The notes beneath the pieces were generated by a model, which was not told where the DNA came from, did no database searches, and was given only the letters and a program-made list of their open reading frames with translations. DNA of 64,000 bases from Streptantibioticus_A sp037034305 (lineage in GTDB: Bacteria > Actinomycetota > Actinomycetes > Streptomycetales > Streptomycetaceae). Where the stretch lies: the NCBI GenBank assembly GCA_037034305.1, contig JBAGJY010000006.1:186001-250000 (forward strand). Direction: 5' to 3'. The translations under genes were made by a program, and so were the position numbers. Shown here in pieces: positions 1-8,281 of this stretch (its first letter is position 1; every line of letters starts with the position of its first letter).

Positions 1-1502
1 GATCGCTCTCCGGTGAGCACGGCGACGGCCGGGCCCGCTCCGAACTGCTGCCGCTGATGTACGGGCCGGAACTGGTCGGCCTCTTCGAGCGGTTCAAGGC
101 CCTGTGGGATCCGGCGGACGGCATGAACCCGGGCGTGTTGGTGCGTCCCGCCCGGCTCGACGAGGATCTGCGCTTCGCGGTGCTGCCGCGGCGCCCGGTG
201 GACGTCGAGTTCGCCTATCCGCACGACGGCGGTGACTTCTCGGCCGCGGTGCGGCGGTGCGTGGGCGTCGGCAAGTGCCGTGGTACGCAGGCCGGTTCGG
301 GGGTGATGTGCCCGTCCTTCCGGGTCACCGGTGAGGAGCGGCACTCCACCCGGGGGCGGGCCCGGCTGCTGCACGAGATGCTGGCGGGCGAGGTGGTGAC
401 CGACGGCTGGCGGTCAGCGCAGGTGCGCGAGGCGCTGGACCTGTGCCTGTCGTGCAAGGGCTGCCGCTCGGACTGCCCGGTCGACGTCGACATGGCCACC
501 TACAAGGCGGAGTTCCTGCACCACCACTACGCGCGGCGGCGCCGCCCGGCCGCGCACTACTCCATGGGCTGGCTGCCGTTGTGGCTGCGCGCCGCGGCGG
601 CGCTTCGGCTGGCGCCGCTGCTGAACGCGGCGGCCGCCACGCCACTGTCCGTGCTGGCCAGGCGAGTTGGCGGCATCGCTTTGGAACGTGACATCCCGTC
701 GCTGGCCGAAGAGCCCTTCACCCGCTGGTGGCGCACCCACCCGCGCGCCCGGGGCGCCGGGCGCACGGTCGTGCTGTTCCCCGACACCTTCACCAACTAC
801 CTCGCCCCGCAGGCCGGTTCGGCCGCCGTGCGGGTACTCCAGGCGGCCGGGCTGCGCGTCGTGGTGCCGCCGCGGCCGGTGTGCTGCGGGCTGACCTGGG
901 TGTCCACCGGCCAACTCGACCGCGCCCGCGCCGTGATGCGCCGCACCGCGCGCGTGCTGCGGCCCGCGCTGGCCGCCGGGCTGCCCGTCGTCGGCCTGGA
1001 ACCGAGCTGTACGGCGGCGCTCCGCACCGACCTGCCCGAACTGCTGGGCGGCGACGACGCCGGGCGGCTGGCCGCCTCGGTGCGCACGTTCGCCCAGGCA
1101 CTACAGGAGTACGCGCCCGAGTGGACCCCGCCGCGCGTCGACCGTCCGGTGGTCGGCCAGACGCACTGCCACCAGCACGCGGTGCTCGGCGACGCCGCCG
1201 AGCGGCGGCTGCGCGCCGCGGCGGGGCTCACCGGCGAGCTGTCCGGCGGCTGTTGCGGCCTGGCCGGGAACTTCGGCTTCGAACGCGGCCACTACGAGGT
1301 CTCGGTGGCCTGCGCCGCCGAGCGGTTGCTCCCCTCCGTCCGCGACGCCCCCGGCACCGCACTGGTCCTGGCGGACGGCTACTCCTGCCGCACCCAACTC
1401 GCCCAGCTGGCGGGCGTGGAGGCCCGGCACCTGGCGCAGGTGCTGGCAGCGGGCCTGGAGGACGGACCGGAGCAGGCCGGGGACCACCCGGACGATCAGT
1501 GA
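1..1502 (+). CDS. FAD-linked oxidase / Fe-S oxidoreductase, C-terminal part (5' end outside window)
   Basis: The reading frame is open from the window edge (codons run from base 3) and starts inside a gene. The first residues read GEHGDGRARSELLP, typical of the end of a GlcD/FAD-binding-4 oxidase domain, followed by WDPADGMNPG. Next comes a ferredoxin-like segment with CxxxxKC and CLSCKGCRSDCP cysteine clusters (two 4Fe-4S sites), then two CCG-type motifs (CCGLTW and CCGLAGNF) of the heterodisulfide reductase/GlpC family. The architecture matches fused D-lactate or glycolate dehydrogenase-like enzymes that pass electrons from a 2-hydroxyacid to Fe-S centres. The substrate cannot be told from sequence. 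It converges on, and overlaps by 7 bases, the citrate synthase gene. Confidence 0.85.
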   Translation, partial: SLSGEHGDGRARSELLPLMYGPELVGLFERFKALWDPADGMNPGVLVRPARLDEDLRFAVLPRRPVDVEFAYPHDGGDFSAAVRRCVGVGKCRGTQAGSGVMCPSFRVTGEERHSTRGRARLLHEMLAGEVVTDGWRSAQVREALDLCLSCKGCRSDCPVDVDMATYKAEFLHHHYARRRRPAAHYSMGWLPLWLRAAAALRLAPLLNAAAATPLSVLARRVGGIALERDIPSLAEEPFTRWWRTHPRARGAGRTVVLFPDTFTNYLAPQAGSAAVRVLQAAGLRVVVPPRPVCCGLTWVSTGQLDRARAVMRRTARVLRPALAAGLPVVGLEPSCTAALRTDLPELLGGDDAGRLAASVRTFAQALQEYAPEWTPPRVDRPVVGQTHCHQHAVLGDAAERRLRAAAGLTGELSGGCCGLAGNFGFERGHYEVSVACAAERLLPSVRDAPGTALVLADGYSCRTQLAQLAGVEARHLAQVLAAGLEDGPEQAGDHPDDQ

Positions 1503-2596
1503 GCGGCCGCCCCGTACCCCTCGACCTCCTGCGGGCCGCGCGGCCCGGGACCCACGTACCGCGCCGAGGGGCGCACCAGGCGGCCGGTCCGCTTCTGCTC
1601 AAGAATGTGCGCGCTCCAACCGGCCGTGCGGGCGCACGTGAACATCGACGTGAACATGTGCGCCGGAACCTCCGCGAAGTCCAGCATGATCGCCGCCCAG
1701 AACTCCACGTTCGTCGCCAGCACCCGGTCCGGACGCCGGTTGTGCAGCTCCTCCAGCGCCGCCTTCTCCAGCGCCTCGGCGACCTCGAAGCGCGGCGCGT
1801 CCAACTCCTTGGCGGTACGCCGCAGCACCCGGGCGCGCGGGTCCTCCGCGCGGTACACGCGGTGCCCGAAGCCCATCAGCCGCTCGCCCTTGTCCAGGGT
1901 CTTCTTCACGTACGCCGCCGCGTCACCGGTGCGCTCGATCTCCTCGATCATCCCGAGCACCCGGGACGGCGCACCGCCGTGCAGCGGCCCCGACATGGCG
2001 CCCACCGCGCCGGACAGCGCGGCGGCCACGTCGGCACCGGTGGAGGCGATGACCCGGGCGGTGAACGTCGAGGCGTTCATGCCGTGTTCGGCGGCCGACG
2101 TCCAGTACGCGTCCACGGCCTTGACGTGCCGCGGGTCCGGCTCGCCGCGCCAGCGGATCATGAAGCGCTCGACGATGGTCTCCGCCTTGTCGATCTCCCG
2201 CTGCGGCACCATCGGCAGCCCCTGGCCGCGCGCCGACTGCGCCACGTAGGACAGCGCCATGACCGCCGCCCGCGCCAGGTCGTCGCGCGCCTGCTCGGCG
2301 CTGATGTCGAGCAGCGGTTTGAGGCCCCACACCGGTGCCAGCATCGCCAGCGCGGACTGCACGTCGACCCGGATGTCACCGGAGTGCACCGGGATCGGGA
2401 ACGGCTCGGCCGGCGGCAGACCGGGGTTGAAGCTGCCGTCCACCAGCAGGCCCCACACGTTCCCGAACGACACACTGCCGACCAGGTCCTCGATGTCGAC
2501 GCCCCGGTACCGCAGCGAGCCGCCCTCCTTGTCGGGTTCGGCGATCTGGGTTTCGAACGCGACGACTCCCTCAAGTCCGGGTACGAAGTCGGACAT
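1496..2596 (-). CDS. Citrate synthase (short, type II-like paralogue)
   Basis: This 366-residue protein belongs to the citrate/2-methylcitrate synthase family and condenses acetyl- or propionyl-CoA with oxaloacetate. The active-site signatures are visible: EHGMNAS with His171, GPLHGGA with His206 and GFGHRVY with His245. The length fits the compact dimeric form rather than the hexameric Gram-negative enzyme. The ATG at 2596 gives the usual N-terminus. It is divergent from pdxH, the same pairing as I recall in S. coelicolor. Citrate and methylcitrate synthase cannot be separated by eye, so no symbol is given. Confidence 0.9.
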   Translation of the reverse strand: MSDFVPGLEGVVAFETQIAEPDKEGGSLRYRGVDIEDLVGSVSFGNVWGLLVDGSFNPGLPPAEPFPIPVHSGDIRVDVQSALAMLAPVWGLKPLLDISAEQARDDLARAAVMALSYVAQSARGQGLPMVPQREIDKAETIVERFMIRWRGEPDPRHVKAVDAYWTSAAEHGMNASTFTARVIASTGADVAAALSGAVGAMSGPLHGGAPSRVLGMIEEIERTGDAAAYVKKTLDKGERLMGFGHRVYRAEDPRARVLRRTAKELDAPRFEVAEALEKAALEELHNRRPDRVLATNVEFWAAIMLDFAEVPAHMFTSMFTCARTAGWSAHILEQKRTGRLVRPSARYVGPGPRGPQEVEGYGAAAH

Positions 2597-2905
2597 CAGG
2601 CGGCTCCTCTTGATGTGGTCGACGAGTGGCTGGTGACACCTCGGTCATGCCCTGCTCGGGTGGTGGTTCACCCTGCCGAGGAGGAACGCAGCAAGATATC
2701 TGTTGATGTCGAGAGGTCACAGCGGTCCAGGGGCGATTCTGTCGGTTTCGCTACGTGACCGGAAGCGTGACGTGCGGCACACTGCGTGACCCTCGATCAG
2801 GTGGCGGTGTGCCGGACCTGTCCCGAACCGCCCTGACGTGCGGTGTCACCCGCCCGGGTGAGCATTGCCCCGGCCGCGCACCGGCCGCGTTCCGTGCTGC
2901 AAGAT

Positions 2906-3559
2906 GTGCGGGTGCCCCACCCCGACCCCGCCACCATGCGGAAGCAGTACCGGGCCGCCGGACTCGACGCGCCCGACCTCGCCGCCTGCCCGTACGAGCA
3001 GTTCGCCCGGTGGTTCGCCGACGCCGCGAGCAGCGGACTGCCGGAGCCGAACGCGATGGTCGTCTCGACGGCCGACGCCTCGGGGCGCCCCAGCTCCCGC
3101 ACCGTACTGCTCAAGAGCTACGACACCACCGGCTTCGTCTTCTTCACCAACTACACCTCGCGCAAGGGCCTCGACCTGGCGCAGAACCCTTACGCCTCGC
3201 TGCTCTTCCCCTGGCACCCGATCGCCCGGCAGGTGGTCATCTGCGGTCCGGTGGCCAAGGTGACGCGGGAGGAGACGGTCGCGTACTTCCGCAGCCGTCC
3301 GCACGGCTCGCAACTCGGCGCGTGGGCCAGCGACCAGTCGGCGCCGATCGGGTCGCGCGCGGAACTCGAACAGCGGTACGCGGAGCTGGCCGACCGCTAT
3401 CCGGAGAGCGAGCGGGTTCCGGCGCCGCCGTTCTGGGGCGGCTACCGGGTCGACGCGGAACGGGTGGAGTTCTGGCAGGGCCGGGAGAACCGGCTGCACG
3501 ACCGGCTGGTGTACGTCCGCGAGGGGGAGGGCTGGCGGATCGACCGCCTGTGCCCGTAG
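2906..3559 (+). CDS. pdxH: Pyridoxamine 5'-phosphate oxidase
   Basis: An FMN enzyme that oxidises PNP and PMP to pyridoxal 5'-phosphate. Recognisable family segments are MRKQYR near the N-terminus, the RPSSRTVLLKSY FMN-binding strand, SRKGLDLAQNPYASLLFPW, PHGSQLGAWAS and the C-terminal FWQGRENRLHDRL substrate loop. The start is uncertain: GTG codons at 2843, 2906 and 2912 and an ATG at 2936 are in frame and none has a convincing ribosome-binding site. I chose 2906 because homologues usually have a few residues before MRKQYR. A strong structured element follows the gene. Confidence 0.9.
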   Translation: MRVPHPDPATMRKQYRAAGLDAPDLAACPYEQFARWFADAASSGLPEPNAMVVSTADASGRPSSRTVLLKSYDTTGFVFFTNYTSRKGLDLAQNPYASLLFPWHPIARQVVICGPVAKVTREETVAYFRSRPHGSQLGAWASDQSAPIGSRAELEQRYAELADRYPESERVPAPPFWGGYRVDAERVEFWQGRENRLHDRLVYVREGEGWRIDRLCP

Positions 3560-3588
3560 CCGCCACCAGGGCGGCGCAGAAAAAGCGG

Positions 3589-3657
3589 CGACCCGCGGGC
3601 TGCTGCCTGGAGGCGCCTCCAGGACCGGTCGGACGAGGTCCGGTAGCCCGCGGGTCG
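3589..3657 (-). terminator. Branched terminator-like structure
   Basis: A perfect 13-bp stem, CGACCCGCGGGCT with AGCCCGCGGGTCG, encloses two smaller hairpins, giving a three-way junction. On the minus strand it is followed by CCGC and five T residues, so it looks like an intrinsic terminator in that direction. It also lies 30 bases past the pdxH stop and may end that transcript. Confidence 0.65.
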
Positions 3658-3712
3658 GGTGACTGCTTGGATTAGGCCTGCGGCGCACGACTCGCAGGCG
3701 AGGTGCGCGGCG

Positions 3713-3751
3713 TCAGCCCGCAGCCACCTCACGCGTCCGATAGTCAATCAT
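3713..3751 (-). CDS. 12-residue leader-type peptide MIDYRTREVAAG (tentative)
   Basis: ATG at 3751 is preceded by GGAGG 11 bases upstream on the minus strand and ends at TGA after 12 codons. It sits 25 bases inside the predicted small transcript and its last codons form one arm of a GAGGTG/CACCTC hairpin, an arrangement typical of attenuator leader peptides. No downstream gene exists on this strand for it to regulate. Only the start signal and position support it. Confidence 0.3.
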   Translation of the reverse strand: MIDYRTREVAAG

Positions 3752-3782
3752 TCTTCGGACCACCTCCTCTCCGTGTACCGCC

Positions 3783-3811
3783 AGCGTAAGAAGGCCGGCG
3801 GCGAGAGACAA
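3783..3811 (-). promoter_or_regulatory. Predicted minus-strand promoter of the small RNA
   Basis: Reading the minus strand, -35 TTGTCT (3811-3806) and -10 TACGCT (3788-3783) are separated by exactly 17 bases. This is close to the vegetative sigma consensus, with transcription predicted to begin near 3776. Confidence 0.45.
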
Positions 3812-3866
3812 CCGATTTTCCCGAACATGCTGTGGGCTGCGTCACAGGGGAGTTGAATGGGGAGAC

Positions 3867-5189
3867 GTGCAGCCTTCCGACGCCGACGCGAAGCCGCTGA
3901 GCGGAGGCGACGAGCAGCTACTCGCCGCCCTGCTGGAAAGCATGGACGCCGCTCTGTGCGCCTTCGACCAGGACGGCCTGGTCACCCACTGGAACACCGA
4001 GGCGGCCCGGATCCTCGGCTGGACCGCCGAGGACGCCGTCGGCCGCCGCGGACTCGCGGGCTGGGCGGTGCGCAGCGCCGACGCCGACGAGCTGATGGCC
4101 CGGCTGCTCGGGGTGATGAACGGGCCGGGCCGCCAGGTCCATGAGTTCGCCCTGCTCACCAAGGACGGCCACCGCGTCCTGGTGCGCGCCCAGAGCGCCG
4201 CCGTCACCGCCTCCGACGGCCGGCCCGCGGGCGTGTACTGCGCCTTCTCCGAGGTGCACGCGCAGATCGACCTGGAACGGTCCATCGCGCTCAGCGACGC
4301 CCTGTTCCAGGAGGCGTCCTGGGGTGTCGTGCTGATAGACGCCGACCTGCGCCCCGCCGTCGTCAACGGCTGCGCCGCCCGCGCGCTGCGCACCGGCCGG
4401 GAGGCACTGCTCGGCCGCCCGCTCGGCGAGGTGCTGGACCAGGGCGTCGAGGAACTCGAGGGCGCGCTGCACCATGTGCTGTCCGAGGGGCCGCCGACCG
4501 TGCCGCTCGACCTGTGGGTGACGCTGCGCGCGGACGGGCCGGGCGCCCAGCGGCACTGCTGGCGCAGCGGCTTCGTACGGCTCGGCTCACCGCTCGGCGA
4601 GGAGCCGGTGCCGCTCGGCGTCGGCTGGCTGTTCGAGGACATCACCGAGGCGAAGCTCGCCGAGCAGGACGCGTCCCAACTGCGGTTCCGCACCAACCAG
4701 TTGCGCCGTGCGGCGAACGCGGGCGCCGAGTGCGAGGACCCCATGGAGGCGGCCACCGGCTACCTGGACTACGCGCTCGCGGGCTTCGCCGACGAGGGCC
4801 TGATCGACGTGATGGGCGCGGGCGGCAAGCTGGTACGGGCCGCCGGAACGGCGGGCGGCCCGGGACCGTGCCTGCCGATCGCCTCCGGCGGCATCCCGGT
4901 GCCCTACGAGGAGGGGCATCCGGCGTTACAGGCCGTCGAAAGGCTCGGCTCGGTGCGCTCCTCGGACCTCTCCCCGCAGAAGGCAGCGGCGCGCAGATGG
5001 CCGGAGGGGACGGTGTACGCGCTGTGCTCGGTGCTGCGCAGCCGGGGGCGGACGCTGGGCGTGGTGACGTTCCTGCGGGGCGCGGCGCGGCGGCCCTTCG
5101 ACCGCGCGGACGCGGCGTTCGCCGAGGACGTGGCGGCCAGGATCGCGGCGGCACTGGACATGACGGCGCTGCTGAACCGGCGTCGTTAG
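3867..5189 (+). CDS. PAS-PAS-GAF sensory protein without an output domain
   Basis: A 440-residue cytosolic protein. Residues about 20-130 form a PAS domain (DQDGLVTHWNTEAARILGW), residues about 145-275 a second PAS domain ending in a PAC-like VGWLFEDITEAKLAE, and the rest resembles a GAF domain (ALCSVLRSRGRTLGVVTFL). Streptomyces has many PAS-GAF-PP2C proteins that regulate anti-sigma networks; here the PP2C phosphatase and any HATPase or kinase are absent, so the partner is unknown. The GTG start at 3867 has only a crowded GGGGAG next to it; ATG 3942 is an alternative that would trim the N-terminus. Confidence 0.75.
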   Translation: MQPSDADAKPLSGGDEQLLAALLESMDAALCAFDQDGLVTHWNTEAARILGWTAEDAVGRRGLAGWAVRSADADELMARLLGVMNGPGRQVHEFALLTKDGHRVLVRAQSAAVTASDGRPAGVYCAFSEVHAQIDLERSIALSDALFQEASWGVVLIDADLRPAVVNGCAARALRTGREALLGRPLGEVLDQGVEELEGALHHVLSEGPPTVPLDLWVTLRADGPGAQRHCWRSGFVRLGSPLGEEPVPLGVGWLFEDITEAKLAEQDASQLRFRTNQLRRAANAGAECEDPMEAATGYLDYALAGFADEGLIDVMGAGGKLVRAAGTAGGPGPCLPIASGGIPVPYEEGHPALQAVERLGSVRSSDLSPQKAAARRWPEGTVYALCSVLRSRGRTLGVVTFLRGAARRPFDRADAAFAEDVAARIAAALDMTALLNRRR

Positions 5190-5194
5190 GCGGC

Positions 5195-5950
5195 TCAGTG
5201 CCGGTAGAAGATCCGGTCGCCGTACTCGGCCAGGATCCGGCCGTTCCACTCGTGGCCGCCGTCCACGTTGCCCGACCGCAGCAGCGGAGGGGTGACGCCG
5301 CGCGCGGCCAGCTCACCGACCGCGGTGGCCACCACCGCCTGGAGCAGGGCGCTGGTGACGACGGTGGACACCGGGCCGAACGGCGCCGGTACGCCCGGCG
5401 CGGTCAGCTCCGCGTCACCGACCGGGATCCTGCTGTCGAGCAGCACGTCGCAGTGGTCCTTCAGATACGTGCCCGAGGAGTGCCGCGACGTGGTGTGCTC
5501 CGGGTACGCCAGCGAGGTGACGCCGATGACCTTCAGGCCCAGCGCCCGTGCGCCCAGCGCCATCTCGACCGGCAGCGCGTTGCGGCCGGACAGCGAGATG
5601 ACGATCAGCACGTCGCCCGCCTCGGCGGGGCTGGTCTCCAGCACGGCCGCGGCCAGCCCGTCCACCCGCTCCAGCGCGCTGCCGAGGGTGGCGGGCATGA
5701 CGTCCACGCCGGTCACCCCCGGCAGCGAGAGCAGGTTGACCAGGGCCAGGCCGCCCGCGCGGTACACCACGTCCTGCGCGGGGAGCGAGGAGTGACCGGC
5801 GCCGAAGACGAAGATCCGGGCGCCCCCCTCGACCGCGTCGGCGAGCAGTCGGCCCGCCTCGGCGATGCTCGCGCCGTCCTCGTCGCGTACCCGGCGCAGC
5901 AGGCCGATGGCCGCGTCGAAGTACTGTCCGGCGAGATCGTCAGCCGCCAT
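5195..5950 (-). CDS. SIS-domain sugar-phosphate isomerase/etherase-like protein
   Basis: A 251-residue SIS (sugar isomerase) domain protein with the phosphosugar-binding segments FVFGAGHSS and IVISLSGRNALPVE. It resembles the uncharacterised actinobacterial group distantly related to MurNAc-6-phosphate etherase. An upstream in-frame ATG at 6001 exists, but the ATG at 5950 has GGAGG at 5959-5963 with 8-base spacing and is preferred. It is divergent from dmdR1. The true substrate is unknown. Confidence 0.8.
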   Translation of the reverse strand: MAADDLAGQYFDAAIGLLRRVRDEDGASIAEAGRLLADAVEGGARIFVFGAGHSSLPAQDVVYRAGGLALVNLLSLPGVTGVDVMPATLGSALERVDGLAAAVLETSPAEAGDVLIVISLSGRNALPVEMALGARALGLKVIGVTSLAYPEHTTSRHSSGTYLKDHCDVLLDSRIPVGDAELTAPGVPAPFGPVSTVVTSALLQAVVATAVGELAARGVTPPLLRSGNVDGGHEWNGRILAEYGDRIFYRH

Positions 5951-6073
5951 GTCGCCGTCCTCCGCTTCTGGGTCGCCGATCACGGTGGAGCCTTTCGGCA
6001 CGGGCTGTCAACCGCGAGCGGGCCGCGTTGTCGGTGGCATGCGTCAGAATTGTCAGCAGGGCCACCGCACGAG

Positions 6074-6691
6074 CTATTGAGGGGCACGTATGTCGGGACA
6101 CCTCATCGACACGACGGAGATGTACCTCCGCACCATCCTGGAGCTTGAGGAGGAGGGTGTGGTCCCCATGCGCGCCCGTATCGCAGAACGTCTGGACCAG
6201 AGCGGTCCGACGGTCAGCCAGACGGTGGCGCGGATGGAGCGGGACGGCCTGGTGCAGGTCGCGGGCGACCGGCACCTGGAGCTGACGGAGGAAGGACGGC
6301 GGCTCGCCACCCGCGTCATGCGCAAGCACCGGCTCGCCGAGTGCCTCCTGGTCGACGTCATCGGCCTGGAGTGGGAGCAGGTGCACGCGGAGGCCTGCCG
6401 CTGGGAGCACGTGATGAGCGAGGCGGTGGAGCGGCGGGTGCTGGAGCTGCTGCGGCACCCCACCGAGTCGCCGTACGGCAACCCGATCCCGGGCCTGGAG
6501 GAGCTGGGGGAGAAGGCGGAGGCCGATCCGTTCCTGGACGAGGGCACGGTCAGCCTGGTCGACCTGGACCCCGGCACGGACGGCAAGACCGTGGTGGTAC
6601 GGCGGATCGGCGAGCCGATCCAGACGGACGCGCAGCTGATGTACACGCTGCGGCGGGCGGGCGTCCAGCCCGGCGCGGTCGTCAGCGTCAC
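6074..6691 (-). CDS. Possible Adm-like ORF antiparallel to dmdR1
   Basis: A 205-codon frame lies antisense over nearly the whole iron-regulator gene. In S. coelicolor a protein named Adm, encoded antiparallel to dmdR1, has been reported to affect antibiotic and siderophore production. The product here is Ser/Arg-rich with no recognisable domain, exactly what antisense frames in 70% GC DNA tend to give. It is listed only because of that precedent. Confidence 0.25.
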   Translation of the reverse strand: MTLTTAPGWTPARRSVYISCASVWIGSPIRRTTTVLPSVPGSRSTRLTVPSSRNGSASAFSPSSSRPGIGLPYGDSVGCRSSSSTRRSTASLITCSQRQASACTCSHSRPMTSTRRHSASRCLRMTRVASRRPSSVSSRCRSPATCTRPSRSIRATVWLTVGPLWSRRSAIRARMGTTPSSSSSRMVRRYISVVSMRCPDIRAPQ

Positions 6692-6785
6692 CGGTTCCCC
6701 CGGTGGCGTCCTGGTCGGCTCCGGCGGCGAGGCGGCCGAGCTCAGCCAGGACGTGGCGGGTCACGTCTTCGTGGCCAAGCGGTAG
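6090..6785 (+). CDS. dmdR1: DtxR-family iron-dependent repressor DmdR1
   Basis: A 231-residue Fe2+-activated repressor of siderophore and iron genes. It has an N-terminal winged HTH (about 26-50, SGPTVSQTVARMERDGL), a dimerisation/metal domain and a C-terminal SH3-like domain (about 150-230). All DtxR metal ligands are present, shifted by one residue: Met11, Cys103, Glu106, His107 (primary) and His80, Glu84, His99 (ancillary). GAGGGG lies just upstream of the ATG. The orthologue is SCO4394 (dmdR1, also called desR). It is divergent from the SIS gene, with a terminator immediately downstream. No convincing iron box was noticed in the window. Confidence 0.93.
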   Translation: MSGHLIDTTEMYLRTILELEEEGVVPMRARIAERLDQSGPTVSQTVARMERDGLVQVAGDRHLELTEEGRRLATRVMRKHRLAECLLVDVIGLEWEQVHAEACRWEHVMSEAVERRVLELLRHPTESPYGNPIPGLEELGEKAEADPFLDEGTVSLVDLDPGTDGKTVVVRRIGEPIQTDAQLMYTLRRAGVQPGAVVSVTGSPGGVLVGSGGEAAELSQDVAGHVFVAKR

Positions 6786-6806
6786 CGCTCGCGCTTGGCG
6801 CTTTTT
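6784..6806 (+). terminator. Terminator of dmdR1
   Basis: AGCGC (6784-6788) pairs with GCGCT (6798-6802) and runs into TTTTT (6802-6806). The stem begins in the stop codon, so it is a short intrinsic terminator. Confidence 0.6.
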
Positions 6807-7365
6807 GGGGTATGCCCGCCCACCCGTCCGATTGCCGTGGGGCGGTTGCTTGCCGGTGCGCTCTGCCGTCCGTGGGGCGGGGGCGTGCCGGGGTGACTCC
6901 TCGCTCCGCGCGCGTTGTCGGGTGCGGGTGTTTCTTGGGGTCGCTGCGGGGACACTCCGGCACGCCCCCTTCCGTGAGTTGCCGCGCTGCGGGGCGCCCG
7001 AAGGTCGACGGCAACGGGTGGGTGGACGGGAGAGAGGCCGAACGCCAACGGCGAGACGCCTGGACGTCAACCGGGTCGCAGCCGGAAAGGGACGGGGCCC
7101 CGGCGAACGCCGGGGCCCTCCTCTCGTCCCCCGGGTGTGCCGTACCCGGAACCCCGAGCTCTCCGGGTCCTTCCCCTCACCCGGCGGGGGACGATCCCTC
7201 CCGCTGGAAGTACTCCCCGCAGCGCCTCCAAAGCACACCCTTCCCTTGTCACTCGAAAGGGCGGTGTTAAGCGACTTACCCCCTTCTTCGAAGGTGAGTT
7301 CGATACGGTGGGTGTGTTCGGCCAACCGGGCCGGACAGGACGGTTGACCCGGGGGTGCCGGATCG
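6807..7365. other. Non-coding stretch between dmdR1 and the hydrolase gene
   Basis: About 560 bases with no credible gene. The short frames seen on both strands lack ribosome-binding sites and family features. The only clear structures are the hairpin at 7095-7118 and an AT-richer segment near 7240-7310 that probably holds the hydrolase promoter. Confidence 0.6.
7095..7118. terminator. Strong GC hairpin
   Basis: GGGCCCCGGCG (7095-7105) and CGCCGGGGCCC (7108-7118) form a perfect 11-bp stem with an AA (CGAACG) loop. No T-run follows on either strand. It may act as a GC-type terminator or an mRNA barrier about 300 bases past dmdR1. Confidence 0.45.
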
Positions 7366-8259
7366 ATGGTTCGTCGTATCGAGGTGTCCGGAGCGGACGG
7401 TGTGCAGCTGGCCGCCTGGGACTTCACCGACCAGCACAAGCCGCATGACGCGCCGCCAGGGGTGCTGGACGAGCGGCCCCACGCGGCCGAGGACCCGCGC
7501 CCGGCGGTCCTGCTGCTGCACGGCCTGGCTGGCCGAGCCGCCCACTGGGCGGCGACGGCCCGCGCGTTGGCGGCCCGGTACCGCCCGGTCGCGCTCGACC
7601 AGCGCGGCCACGGCCGCTCCGCCAAGCCGGACGGCCCGTACACCCGCGAGGCGTACATCGCCGATGTGATGGCCGCCGTCGAACAGCTCGGCCTGGCGCC
7701 GGTCGTCCTGGTCGGCCACTCGATGGGCGCGCTTACCGCCTGGCAACTCGCCGCCCGCCGCCCGGAGTTGGTGCGCGCCCTGGTCGTCTGCGACATGCGG
7801 GCCTCGGCGCTCGGTGAGGCGAGCCAGCGTGAGTGGGAGCAGTGGTTCGCCTCCTGGCCGCTGCCCTTCGCCACGCTGGCGGACGTACGAAGATGGTTCG
7901 GCGCCGACGACCCCACGTTGGAGAGACCGCGTCCCGCGCGTGGGGCGTTCTACACCGAGGTGATGGAGGAGCGCTCCGGCGGCTGGTGGCCGCAGTTCTC
8001 CTTCCGGCACATGCTGGCCTCCCGCGAGCCGTGGATGCGTGACGCGCACTGGGACGAACTCGCCCAGGTCCGTTGCCCCACCCTCGTCGTACGCGGCTGG
8101 GACGGCGAACTGGGCCGCGCCGAGGCCCAGGAGATGGTCCGTGTCCTGCCGCACGGCTCGTACGCCGAAGTGGCCGACGCCGGTCACCTCGTCCCGTGGG
8201 ACCAGCCGGAGGCCTGGCAGCACGTCCTGGAGGAGTTCCTGGCCGCGACCGTCCACTGA
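7366..8259 (+). CDS. Alpha/beta hydrolase
   Basis: A 297-residue soluble alpha/beta-hydrolase fold enzyme. The catalytic triad is visible: nucleophile Ser119 in VGHSMG, Asp near 245 in RGWDGELG, and His274 in DAGHLVPWDQP. The oxyanion-loop motif LLLHGLAGRAAHW starts near residue 49. Substrate unknown; the family includes esterases, lipases and C-C hydrolases. It converges with the next gene with 22 bases between. Confidence 0.85.
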   Translation: MVRRIEVSGADGVQLAAWDFTDQHKPHDAPPGVLDERPHAAEDPRPAVLLLHGLAGRAAHWAATARALAARYRPVALDQRGHGRSAKPDGPYTREAYIADVMAAVEQLGLAPVVLVGHSMGALTAWQLAARRPELVRALVVCDMRASALGEASQREWEQWFASWPLPFATLADVRRWFGADDPTLERPRPARGAFYTEVMEERSGGWWPQFSFRHMLASREPWMRDAHWDELAQVRCPTLVVRGWDGELGRAEAQEMVRVLPHGSYAEVADAGHLVPWDQPEAWQHVLEEFLAATVH

Positions 8260-8281
8260 CGCCTCGGCAGCCGCCACCGCC

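Larger units (their letters stand above)
3580..3776 (-). ncRNA. Candidate small structured RNA or leader transcript antisense to the pdxH 3' flank
   Basis: On the minus strand a promoter-like pair (TTGTCT, 17 bp, TACGCT) lies just upstream. The inferred transcript runs through several hairpins and ends at a strong stem followed by five T residues (3580-3584). Inside it are GAGGTG...CACCTC, GCCTGC...GCAGGC, ACCGG...CCGGT and a perfect CCTGGAGGC/GCCTCCAGG palindrome at 3606-3623, all within a closing 13-bp stem (3589-3601 with 3645-3657). Near its 5' end is a 12-codon reading frame with a good Shine-Dalgarno. No known family is recognised. It could be a small peptide gene, an attenuator relic or simply an elaborate terminator. 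Confidence 0.4.

Noticed and set aside
728..2758. 676-codon plus-strand frame over the Fe-S protein and citrate synthase
   Set aside because: Low-complexity Arg/Gly/Ala translation crossing two genuine genes in different orientations.
6786..7365. Possible small genes in the dmdR1 downstream gap
   Set aside because: Frames on both strands lack ribosome-binding sites, have no recognisable product and overlap a strong hairpin.
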